Source: Canna indica
Taxonomy: Eukaryota; Streptophyta; Magnoliopsida; Zingiberales; Cannaceae
Assembly (NCBI GenBank): GCA_034359265.1
Contig: CP136891.1
Span: forward strand, 10,988,501 to 11,052,500
DNA length: 64,000 bases
Reading direction: 5' to 3'
The position numbers and the translations under genes were made by a program. The number at the start of each line of letters is the position of its first letter. Within the stretch, counting starts at the first letter, position 1. Below the pieces are notes generated by a model. That model did not search any database. It was not told the DNA's origin and saw nothing but the letters and a program-made list of their open reading frames with translations. Shown here piece by piece: positions 19,937 through 30,927 of this stretch.

Positions 19937-22445
19937 TCAGAGACTGAAGGGAGAATCAGTCAAATCAATAATGTCCATATGCACTGTGGTCTTCATATGC
20001 TTATTCCTGCAGGAGCCAACTAAGAAGCTGGATGGTGTTACAAGATCTATCACATTGCTATCAGGGGAAAGGAGAAAGCAATCACTTGAAGCCTTCTTAT
20101 TAGAACTTTTTGGAGTACATTGTTGCCTGAAGCTCTCCAAATTATTTTGTTCAAGAAACTCAAAGGTAACTTCACTGCATGACACTCGACTTATTATATC
20201 TCTAGAGGTTCTGCTGTCTTCCTGGTCTGGTTTAGGAGATTCAATTAGGCAGTACGCTTTAGTTGTCTCACTAAAACCTTTCCAAAGATTTAGGTCACCA
20301 TGGATTTTTTTCTCCATAAGATTGGCAACTCCGAGTTCATTATCAAATGGCTCTTCTGTGGCCTTTGGTGATTCCATAGAGCAAGGTGACTCCCCTAACT
20401 CCATGGAATGTCTGAAGTCATCATGATTTCTCCAAATATCAAAATCATGCTTGCTTGTCATTTGCACATGATTGACATCTACCTCCACATGGTCAACGGA
20501 GACATCCATGCATGTCGAGTTTTGTACTTCTTTTTGATTGTCATCGTCGTCGTCATCATTATCATCATCATCATCACCGTCTTCTTCAATATTGTCATCA
20601 AATATTGGACCTTTGATATAGCAAGGAAGTTCATCCATGATGCATAACATAGTTCTCATTTGCTTTGGCAATTTTGGGCAACCAGCAGTATACTTCTTGT
20701 ACTTCGTTGAGAAGAAATTGACAGTGAGATTCAAGCTGATCTCAAAGACAAAATAGTCTACTTTATTAATAGAATCAAAATAATAGAGGGGAAAAATTGA
20801 AAATATGAGATATTGCAGACTTACTTCTCCCAAGCTGGTAACGACAACATGGTGTGAGCAATCTTGATCTTGTTTGCTAGGCCAGAGAGGGACTTAAAAC
20901 TTGAAGCAGCTTTCCTAACAGCTAGAGATTCTCTAGGGTGCTGCCAGGCCCATTCAAACTGCAAAGACAAAGTTCGCCAAAGTTCAAAACAATATACCTG
21001 ATGCAGAAATATAATTTGTTTCAGGAGATCTCAATTTGTAACAAATTAAAATAAAACACAACCATATTAAGTGATGAAAGTACGTTTTATCTTAGTAGAA
21101 GCAATTGTTTGTATATCATTTTTTTTAAGCCGAGTCAGATTTTAAAATATATGTGACTGACAAGTAACAACAGTTCAATGATAGAAACAATAATAATCTC
21201 ATTCATAGTTCACACTGCATAGCTCCATCTACTAGATTAAATTGTGGCTCAAATCATCAATAAACTAGAATCCAAGGAAATCTACTTGGTCCAACAGATT
21301 ACAACTAACAACAGAAGCTGAAAAAAGAAAAATCAAACAATTCATATCCTCGACACCGACCAGTAATGTTGCAGTTGGGAAGAGTGAGAACATCTTTTCT
21401 TTTGTCCAAATATACAAATATTGAGATGTTGTGAAAAATAGTTAAGAACAGGTAACATTAATTTCAAAAAATGCTATAAAGTTCCACCGCGACCAGTTAA
21501 TGCTTTACTGAAAAGGTAGCGGTTGAAAATTATATGATGGGGCAGCCTTTGGTAACCTGCACAACGGAACAACCAATACCGTAATAGGACAGAGGGTAAG
21601 TTGGGAAAGTGAGCTCTAAACAAAGGATTCTCTTATTCTAGTGGAATGAATTTCGTTAGTGTATTTTCAAGTTAACAAGCTATGTGATGATTTATAGCCC
21701 TAAAGACATCGAATTAAAGACAATAGAATCTATTAATTGCCGTATAACAGCATTTATAGTTCCACCAGCTAAGTAGCTTTATATTCCTCAAGAAATCAAA
21801 ACAGATGAATGACGCTGCTATGCTAAATCTTACAGCTATAGTAAGAAAATATAACACGACATGAACCTGGAGAGCAGAAACATTTGAGGGAAAGCCATAG
21901 ATGCAAAGAGCCATCTCCCACGGACGCCCCTTCTTCGTTCTCCATGCTCCGCACCTTATCTCGCCATTGTGCTGCCTAATTCTCCTCCGAGGATTGACTG
22001 TAAACCTGAGTTCCCATGGATCCCAACACACAGAAAAAGATCTTGATCATTATAACCAAGCAGATCAAAATATCAAGAAAAAACGTTTTTTGAACTCAAC
22101 GTGAACGGTATCTATGGTCACTAAATGTACAGATCAATAGAAAATATCGATAATAATTCTATAAAAAGCAATAAATTGGAGTTTTTCCTAAATAAATATT
22201 TAGAAAATTTTATGCAAGAGATCTAATAGATCAATTCAGAAGCAGTAATTGGAGTACCCGATATAGGTGCGGCCTTTGTGACGAGGGCTCAAAGAAGCTA
22301 GCAAGTAGCAAGCAAAGAATCCCTTTTCTTCCTCCGATGACCCCTTCTCGATCGGGTTCGTCTCTCCAAAGTCGTTTCTTTCTTCTTCCGGCGAACTTTT
22401 CTCGACCGTGCTCGCCTCGGCTGCTCGCCCCTTTCGTGCCCTCAT
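19937..22445 (-). CDS. SLX1: SLX1/HIGLE-type GIY-YIG structure-specific endonuclease
   Basis: Minus-strand exons 22445-22258, 22005-21867, 20958-20825 and 20735-19937 total 1260 nt, 419 residues. The N-terminal UPF0213/GIY-YIG domain is complete: [61 protein letters not shown]. It includes the YIG tyrosine, the RRIRQH arginine and the FEW glutamate needed for catalysis. SLX1 proteins cut branched DNA with SLX4; the Arabidopsis relative HIGLE is reported to work with HYL1 in miRNA processing. After LPCYIKG the tail has a run of Asp, then a Ser-rich stretch ending in two hydrophobic-acidic motifs ([15 protein letters not shown]). I see no RING/PHD cysteine cluster, unlike yeast Slx1. An intron-read variant at 20833 would be out of place. 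Confidence 0.9.
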
Positions 22446-24700
22446 CTCTCTCTCTGTCTCTCTAGGGATTGAATAATTTGAACGATTTGACCGTTGAGGG
22501 GCCTCTTAAAATGTCCATGCCACATTGAGATCGCTACGGTTGGAGTCTTGGATGATTTAAAACGGACGTACTTGATTTAATTCTAAGAATGGCAACGGCT
22601 CATAGACTCACATAGAAAAAACTAGACCCGGCAATTTATGCCGGCTGGAGTCATCGGGTCGGGCCGGGCCCAATAAAAATTTGGGCCCGAGACCTTGGTG
22701 CCAGCTATCTAGTCTAAACCTTACTATCGGACTCAAATTAAACTATAGGGCCTAATCGGACTATCAACCAATTCAAGTTCGAATCAAGCTATCGGATCAA
22801 TTCGGACCGATAACCTAGTATTCCGATAATGAATAAATTTTTTTACCTTAACTGGGTTAAATTGACATTAACAGGTGTGGGCTTTACTCTGCTCTAGCCT
22901 TTTAGATGAGGGCTGCGGCAACTACCTTATTAGCTGCTCTTCATCATCGCTTGAATTGGGTCATTTTTGAATTTGGTGCAAATAACCTCATTGATATTAT
23001 CAATTTTGGTTTAATTTTATGACATTAGGGATTTATGGTCTTCTCTTCCTCACGTATCCTTTATCTTCATTAGTAGAAATTGTAAACATCTACTCAATGG
23101 TATTAGATTTGGTCGGGGTTCTTGTTCTTGAACTCGACAGTATTGAAATTTTGAATAGTTGTTGGCTTATTCAATGTAATTTAGTTTTCTTGTTTGTAAA
23201 AATAATAATGAAAAAGTGGTTTATGTTGACAAGAGAATAAGACGCTTGCAAATAGAGTTCTCAATTAAAAAAAAGAGAGAAAAGAAAAAACTCTGCACAT
23301 GGAGGAGATATGGAGAATACCTTGTTTTTATCTTATGTAAATGACTCCCGTTCCTGCATGTATATTTCATACGTCCAACATTTAATTTTTTATTGGAATA
23401 AATTATATTCGATCGAATCAATGTTGTTTTAACTATTGGACTTGTTGTAAATATAATGCACAATTCCTGCTCTTATTAATGTGCTAGCACAAAAAAAAAT
23501 TTCAACGATCAACTGTGAAGATCTTTACAGTATGGATTAAAGCACCCCCTTAGCATCCAATATTATCAGTCCGAGCAAGAACTAGAACCGATATTTAATT
23601 TACCTATCTGTATCCGTTTATAATGTTCAACCAAACCGATTCCTGTTTGGCTTTGTAGAGGTGAAGCCGATCCTATTAAAAAAGGGATATTTGCCGTAGT
23701 GATTTAAAGCGCAGAGCAGGTGGAGGAAATTGGTAGCAGGTGAAGATGCTGACAGGCATATGAATTCCATCTCAAAGGTGGAAGCACTAAAATTAAGATA
23801 ACAACAGATAAAATGCATGTGCAATAACTCATGTTATCTATTGTAAAGAAAGTGCAATCATGTGCGGAATGACCAAACCAGGTCTTAAAGTCTTAATTTA
23901 TTGCAGATTAGAAAATCATCACGAAGCTTGACAGTACCTTCACTTACCTTAAATGCCATGTGCTCACATGTTTCATGCATTCATTCCAGGTGATCTCCAT
24001 TTCATTGAATTCTTTATGTTATCTACTGGCAATATATCTACTTTGAAATAATGGCGTGGGCAGCAATAATCTAAGAAGAAATTGACTGTGGAATCATCAT
24101 CCACAAATGTCTTTAATAGCTGACTTTTTCTTTTCGAGGGGCAAGAATCTTTTTTTCTTCATGACATAACTGCCTCAGACTGGGCACTAAATTCAACTGA
24201 CAAACCAGAATGTTGCAATCAACCAAAGACTTCGAATGACAACCAAACAATCAAATGATTGCAACTACGATTCAACATGTTTGATTGTTTGCAGTTGAGA
24301 TAGCAAGTGGGGACTTATAGACAAGTACTGATAACTACTTGCTTAGACGCTGATTGTTTGCAGTTGAGATAGCAAGTGGGACTTATAGACAAAGTACTGA
24401 TAAACTACTTGCTTAGATGCTTATGGGTATACCGTATACTGTAGTAGCAAAAAATTCAAAACTACATACAATGCCGCAGATGGTCTTACAAACAGACATA
24501 GAACAATAGTTGGTTTAAGATATGAAAACTATATTTGAATATATAATGCAGTTTCAATCTTACAGATAACACAAAGAATACTTGCATTTGCAAAAATGCA
24601 CCCCTCAATTACAGACCAAATGAGCATGGCCAATCAACCTATTGATGAATTATTTAAAACACGATCACATTGAGATATCATGTAATATAGTAAAATTAAA
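22446..24700. other. Intergenic, repeat remains only
   Basis: 22446-22620 is probably the SLX1 promoter side. 22625-22860 is a GGGTCGGGCCGGGCCC-rich relic of an old element. 24282-24420 is a tandem pair of 69-70 bp units (TGATTGTTTGCAGTTGAG ... ACTTGCTTAGA). Otherwise no coding or RNA feature is visible. Confidence 0.5.
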
Positions 24701-24709
24701 TATTTAGAA

Positions 24710-26300
24710 GGGATAATAGACTAAAAAATCACAAGGTTTGCAAAAATTTTACGTTCTACCCACGATTTCAAATTTAGCCTGTAAATGCACAACATTTCCT
24801 TCCGTTTATGCCATCTACCAAATTGTCACGCGTCGTCTCAACTTAGCTGACATGGAGGTAAACGACGTTTGAGTAGCCTGACTGCATCATACGTGGCAGA
24901 CGGCCCCACATTTTTTTTTTCCTCTCTCTCTCTTCTCTTCTTCCTTCCAACCGCTATCACTTTTTTTAAAATTTCTTCTTCTTCTTCTCCCCAATGGCTG
25001 AGCACCATCCTCCACAGCCGTGGTCGCCGCCGGCACAGTGAACTTCTTCTTATTCTCCACCTCCTCCTCCCCATATGGCTGAGCACCTCACCTCCTCCTC
25101 CTCCTCCTCCTTCTCCTCCACCTCCTTGTCGGAGGGAGTGGCGAGGGAGGGAGCGGAGTGTAATACCCCGATTTAGTCCCACATTTGAAGTATGTTGGAT
25201 GTGGTGTTGGTTTATAAGGCTTGATGGGTGTGCTACCATCAACTTCAGCTTAAGCATTTTAATTGGGCCAATAGGTTGGTCTATGAAGTTGATGGGTCAG
25301 CTATCTCATCAAGTGAGTTGTAACAAAATGGTATCAGAGCAGGACCTAGTCCTAGGCATGGTGAGAGAGCCTATGTGAGAAAGGGCTGCCCAGGTGATGG
25401 GGTGGAGCCGCTACTAGGCTAGGTCTCACAAGCCGCCGACTTGGGTGTGATTCTGGGCTATGTGTTAGACTTGAGTTGGGTCTTGACGAGGACGTCAAGA
25501 CATAAGTGGGGGAGATTGTAATACCCCGGTTTAGTCCCACATCGGGAGTATGTTGGATGTGGTGTTGGCTTATAAGGCTTGATGGGTGTGCTACCATCAA
25601 ATTCAGCTTGAGCATTCTAATTAGGCCAATAGGTTGGCCTATGAAGTTGATGGGTTAGCTATCCCATCAAGCGAGTTGTAACAAAATGGTATCAGAGCCC
25701 GGTTTAGTCCCACATCGAGAGTATGTTGGATGTAGTGTTGGCTTATAAGGCTTGATGGGTGTGCTACCATCAACTTCAGCTTAAGCATTCTAATTAGGCC
25801 AATAGGTTGGTCTATGAAGTTGATGTGTCAGTTATCTCATCAAGCGGGTTGTAACACGGAGGGTGTGGGAGTACTAGTGGCGGTGGGAGGGGGAGCTGGT
25901 TCCGCTTGTAGATCTTTGGGACGGAGGAGGAGGAGGAGGAGCGGTGGGAGGGGGAGGATGTTGGCTTGTTGGAGGGGAGGTGGTTCTGTTGCAAATCTTT
26001 GGGATGGAGGAGGCGGCGGCGGCGACGACGACGGTAGGTGGGAGAAAAAAGAGAAGAAAGAGAGAAAAAAATACTTTTTAATTTATTATTCGTGCCTAGA
26101 TGTACGTGGCAGGCCATGTATGACGCCGTCATGACACACAAGCACCGTTTACCTCCACGTCAGCTAAGTTGAGACGACATGTGACGATTTGGTAGATGAC
26201 ATAAACGAAAGCAAAGGTTGTGCATTTATAGGCTAAATTTGAAATCGTGGGTAGAACGTAAAATTTTTGCAAACCTTGTGATTTTTTAGTCTATTATCCC
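24710..26300. mobile_element. Mutator-like element with long TIRs, carrying a nested TRIM
   Basis: Ends GGGATAATAGACTAAAAAAT and its inverse open TIRs of roughly 190 bp that match closely (shared ACGTTCTACCCACGATTTC and CTCAACTTAGCTGAC). Exact 9-bp flanks TATTTAGAA at 24701-24709 and 26301-26309 identify a Mutator-type insertion. The interior is GC- and CTC/GAG-rich on both sides (24910-25150, 25862-26060) and might include captured genic sequence, but no gene is recognisable. A complete TRIM at 25159-25856 was inserted later. There is no transposase. Confidence 0.85.
25159..25856 (+). mobile_element. TRIM retrotransposon with three LTR copies
   Basis: LTR1 25159-25325 and LTR2 25517-25683 each start TGTAATACCCCG and end GTTGTAACA. 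LTR3 25699-25856 lacks the first dozen bases but has the same end. TGGATATCAGAGC-type primer site: TGGTATCAGAGC follows LTR1 (25329-25340) and LTR2, complementary to initiator methionine tRNA. A polypurine tract GTGGGGGAGAT precedes LTR2. The internal part is only about 190 bp and non-coding. The 5-bp target duplication CGGAG is at 25154-25158 and 25857-25861. The second inter-LTR gap is just 15 bp. Confidence 0.88.
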
Positions 26301-26522
26301 TATTTAGAAGGATAAATTGAGGGAAAAGGATCAAATACCAGCCATCAGAATTAGACAATTTCTTGTTTCACTCAATTGGGACGGCAAGCAGAGTTGAATA
26401 CAGAAGAGACATGTTTCTCTAGAAGCAAGAAACCAATATATAACTTCTACTTTTCCTTTTTTCATTTTCAAGTGAAATATGAAAGCTCCATAAAGAAATT
26501 AATTTTGCTGTACAAGACGAGA

Positions 26523-26762
26523 AACCATCAGCCATTACCTGTTTATTAATTCATTTTGGCATCAAAAAGTTTATGCAGTCCCAAAATTAGGATGATTTAT
26601 GTTTCTAATAATTTTTTAGAACAAACTTCATTGTTTCAAGAGCAACCATCGGCCATTACTTGTTTATCGATTCATTCTGGCATCAAAAAGTTTATGCAGC
26701 CCCCAATTAGCATGATTTCTGTTTCTAATAATTTAAAAGAATAAATTTCATTGTTTTAAAAT
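26523..26762. repeat. Tandem duplication, two 120-bp copies
   Basis: Copies begin AACCATCAGCCATTAC and CAACCATCGGCCATTAC, and both contain GGCATCAAAAAGTTTATGCA. They are diverged, hence fairly old. No coding signal. The surrounding 26310-28290 shows no other feature. Confidence 0.8.
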
Positions 26763-28290
26763 TTGTGAAGTACAATAGACTTTGTTAAACATAAAACAAC
26801 TTTTGTTTGATGCCTTTATTCTTTATCTTCTCTTTCTTAAGAACTGAAAACATAGGACAGAGGCACCTTAAATGGTCAAAATCACTGTTGAATAATGTAA
26901 TACTTGTATGAGTTCTCTCATATTATACTCATCATTTTACATTACATGATGGGAGGAAACTTGAAAGAAGAGACAAAGGAGATGACTTGAATTGCCCACA
27001 TTATGAGACTTGCTATCTCATGGATTGGTTGTTCAGAATTTCAACATCAATCCGGCAGTCTACTTTGTCGAGCATCAAACTCAAGGAGAATAGAGGGACA
27101 GTGACACAGTGTATTATACTTGGAATCATCATTGCCTAAATAAATTGCAAACCTAACTAGAGCTTGTAAAGAGGAACTTTATCCACGGAAACCAATATCA
27201 CATCGTCAATCGTTCATTTGCTCTTACAATGTTTCTTGCCAGAAATTCAGAAATTCATGCTAAATTTATGCATTCTTTTTGGATAAATCAATATTTATGC
27301 TATCTACATTTTAGTTCTCAAGTCTCAACAATTTAGTAACAATGGTGGTATTGGATAAAGCAAAATTTAAGCTATCTAATAAAGTGTATCAGAAGTCTTT
27401 GTTCTTTAGGAAAACTCATTCTAGATTAATCACTGTCTGCTGCAATGAAGTTGGTTAGATATTGTTATATTTGATTGGGTGACCAATATTTCCAAAAAGC
27501 TTAAGTTGTTAAGAAACTCTTAACATACATGTTGATTTGAATAGCATTGAAGATACTGCATATCAAACTTAAAATCTACGAGCTGGAATAGATGGGAATG
27601 GAAAAGCTACAAAAATAAAGTACAATTTAGCCACAAGGAATAAAAATTCTAGAATGCACACAACAAACTATCTTATGTTTAACCATTTACTCACAGGGTT
27701 TTTTTCCCAGTAGGTTTTCCTGAACCAATCCCACAATACACCTCCAAAGATATATACTCTCGAAAGATGATCGATCAATGCCATCAAAGCGATTTTCCTA
27801 GAAAGGATTCATGTTCTATGTATATGCTCTAATCTTATTATGCAGTTCTCGGCAGTTACATACATTGGAATTGGACAAGGAAGCGATAAAATCATCAGAT
27901 CATTCTGAACCAATTAAAATTTCTCAAGCTATGAATTGTTAGCTTAGTTAATGTAAAGTCAAGTGCCCATCATCAAATATGTAAATCTCATCCTACCACA
28001 AGACAAACAAAGATACGCTCCATATCACAGAATTTCAATCTTTGGTTAGCAACACAATCTGTTTTTTAGGAGAAGAGAGCAACGCAATCTTTTGGTAACA
28101 GCAGAGACAATAGGATTGTAGAATTCGCAAATACCAGATCAGGTATATTATTAAAACATCTTCACTTACATTTATTTCTGCATTCAGGATCTTCATGTAT
28201 GAAAAATCAACAGTTACCAGTATTTTCTTTTTATAACAAAGGGAGAGAAAGTAACAGAAAAGGGGCAATGAGAACCTCTCCCAAAATAGA

Positions 28291-28659
28291 TCAGCAGGTC
28301 TTCTTCTCTTTGGTAGCAGAAGGGGTCATCAGAACCCTCCACAAGTACTTCCCACTCGCCATATCGACGCAGGTCCAGAATGCCGAACCGACCGCCGAAC
28401 AAACCTAATTCAATCACCAAAAGCAAAAGCCATTACAATCGCGAAACCAGCGATCCCTGAAATGGGGGAAAATATATATCTTTTTCTGAGGAATAATTAT
28501 AACCTTGGTGGAAAGGGAGAGGTTTTCTTTAGGAGATTCTTCTTCCTGGGGATCTTCGTCGAACTCCGGCTGGGCCTTGAGATTTCTCAGCAAGAAGAAG
28601 CCGGCCAAAGTGGCCGAAAGAAAAATCAAGATCACTCTCAAGGGGCACATCCCTCCCAA
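28291..28659 (-). CDS. Conserved small plant membrane-anchored protein, function unknown
   Basis: Two minus-strand exons, 28659-28504 and 28404-28291, join in phase to 270 nt, 89 residues. The N-terminus (CPLRVILIFLSATLAGFFLL) is one hydrophobic segment, likely a signal anchor. An acidic linker follows (FDEDPQEEESPKE), then FWTCVDMASGKYLWRVL, a block I remember from small uncharacterised plant proteins (VDMASGRYLWR). An alternative start is Met4 at 28650. Splice sites are AAG|GT and TTAG|GT. A GA microsatellite lies upstream at about 28871-28891. No function is assigned. Confidence 0.65.
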
Positions 28660-28899
28660 TTTCTCCCTTTTCCTCCTCCGGATATCTTCACTAAGGAGCC
28701 GCTATTTGAAACCTTGAGATATGGAAAGGAATTTGGGGCCGGTTCGGGAAGAGGAGAACAAAAAGATTGGCCCTTGCGAGTTGGCCGCCACCTTTCCGAA
28801 GGCCAAGAAGAGCTGCTCTTTGTTGACTTCCATACATAAAAAATACAAATAAATAGATAGAAGATAAATATGAGAGAGAGAGAGAGAGAGTGAGAGCAC

Positions 28900-30900
28900 G
28901 ACCCAATCTTTACTTAAAATGGGCTAATGGGTCGACTTTTCTGAGTGGTTGAATTTGGTGGGGGAAGTAGGATCGAGTCCAAGTCTTACCGCGTTTATCT
29001 AATTTTGGAATTTGGTTAGGGGAGATCTCGGCCGTCGGTTGGGTTCCTCCATGCCTTTGATTTAGAAAAAGATTGACTTTTAGTTGTAAATTATTTAGAA
29101 GAGACATGTGAGCACGAAATATTAATTAGTCAACGAAAATAGTTGGATACAACTCAAGAATGGTCATAAAATAATATTTAGGAGAATCGGACGCTTGCAA
29201 TCTCATCAGCCGGTGAAATTAATTTTATGATATAATTTTAGCCACATGATTCAATGAAAATCTCTAAGACTTTTAAAGACTTTCCGATAAAATCTCTAGC
29301 AGCATTAGAAACTCATTAAAAATATAATTTTTAATAACTAAAATTGTTATACTATTAAGAAAATAATTATATGTAATTAAAGAAATAGTTTCATATTTAA
29401 ATTTGTAAGCTCTTTAAAACCCATTAAAATGGTAATATATAAAAAGGTTGTCATATATAAATTAAAAAGTAATTTTCTCTTGTAGCAAATAAGGAAATTT
29501 GTTAGCCAAATATGAATAGCACAGTTGATGATAATATTTTAGATATTTTCTAAAAATTTAGGGTTTAAATTTTAGTATTATAATCTATTGTAATTTTCTA
29601 TCTTTGTTTTAAAAAAATAAATATGTTGGTCATCTAATAGGGTAACCTATAGTGACTTGAACAAGTAAAATCAGTTTATCCATTTTTTTATAACTATAAT
29701 AATAGATATAATATATACGAGAATAAAATAGATTTCATACTTTCTCAAAATTATTTTGTATATATTTATTTCATGTATGATAATAGATATAATAAAATTA
29801 ATTTATTTCGTATACCGTTAGTAACATCTATTTTTTTTAGACTATAATAAGTTCCTCGCTTTCTTAGAAACATGGAATTGAAATAATTAAGAGCAATTTA
29901 TTATTTCCTGATGAATATAATCTGCGGTATATATTATTTGCAATTAAAATAATAAAAATTGTAAAAAAGAGAATATCCAAATTTTTACATAAGTCTCACT
30001 GTCAAACCGAACTCAAGAGTATTTTGAAGATTTTGAGAAAATAATTATAAATGTGAGAATTTTCAAATTCTTATTATGGATCCAAAATTTTTCCTAATCC
30101 ATGTTATAATTTAAAAAAATTGCTCATTTTTTTAATGTTAAAATATCCTATTCTGGATTAAAAAACTTTGAATAAAATTAATCCAACTTGAAAAAATTGC
30201 TAAAGGTAAAATTTTAAAGTAAAAGTATTTAAAAAAGATTATATTTTTTTGAAAAAAAAATACTTTTAACCTTAAAAAACTCTTGACAATGCATTTTCAA
30301 ACGCAGTCATTTTGGTGCGAATCAGTCTTTTACAAACACCTTATACAAGTCCTAAACAATGAAGTCAACAGCACAATCATGTCGCTCAAGTATTTGATGA
30401 TAACATTTCCTCCTATAAATAATTTATATTTGATAAAATCAGCATTCTCTCGCAAAAATAAAATCCTAATGAACTTGATAGCGATTAACTGCATTTTGAC
30501 ATGCCACTGCTCTTTAGTCTGCATGAAACTCAAAGCTGAAAACAGAACCGAATGAGGGTGTTATTGAACCAAAAGTCCTCACTGACTGGGAATAAGGACC
30601 AAAATTTGTTTAGTTCTTGGACCAACTACCCCTGTAGGTGGCACCCTTTAAGTCTTCATATGGATGAAGATGATCATGAAAATGTTGAAATTTGCAATCA
30701 TCTGCTCAGGCTGGCCTGTATACTATATCAGCATGAATGCACTCAATGGTGAGGAAAACTGAGGTCGCGATGAACAGCAATGTCATATTTGTGCACCATG
30801 GAAGCTCATTCTGATGATAAGAACAATCCTGTATGTGGGAGACCGCTTTCAATTAAATGGTCAGCATGATGCTAGCTGTGGAAAATCAGATGGTACCCCC
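28900..30900. other. Intergenic AT-rich stretch
   Basis: 29140-30280 is AT-rich with the words AAAATCTCTAAG and ATTCTTATTATGGATCC near 29260 and 30075, matching the AT-rich TIR family elsewhere in the window. No gene or RNA is apparent. 30560-30900 is probably the 3' UTR and flank of the GTPase gene on the minus strand. Confidence 0.4.
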
Positions 30901-30927
30901 AAATCGACAAAGAATGAAACTAACCAC

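Noticed and set aside
24838..26141. ORFs of 87-169 codons in the MULE/TRIM region
   Set aside because: They cross TIRs, LTRs and CTC-rich tracts; no domain is recognisable and none continues across a plausible gene.
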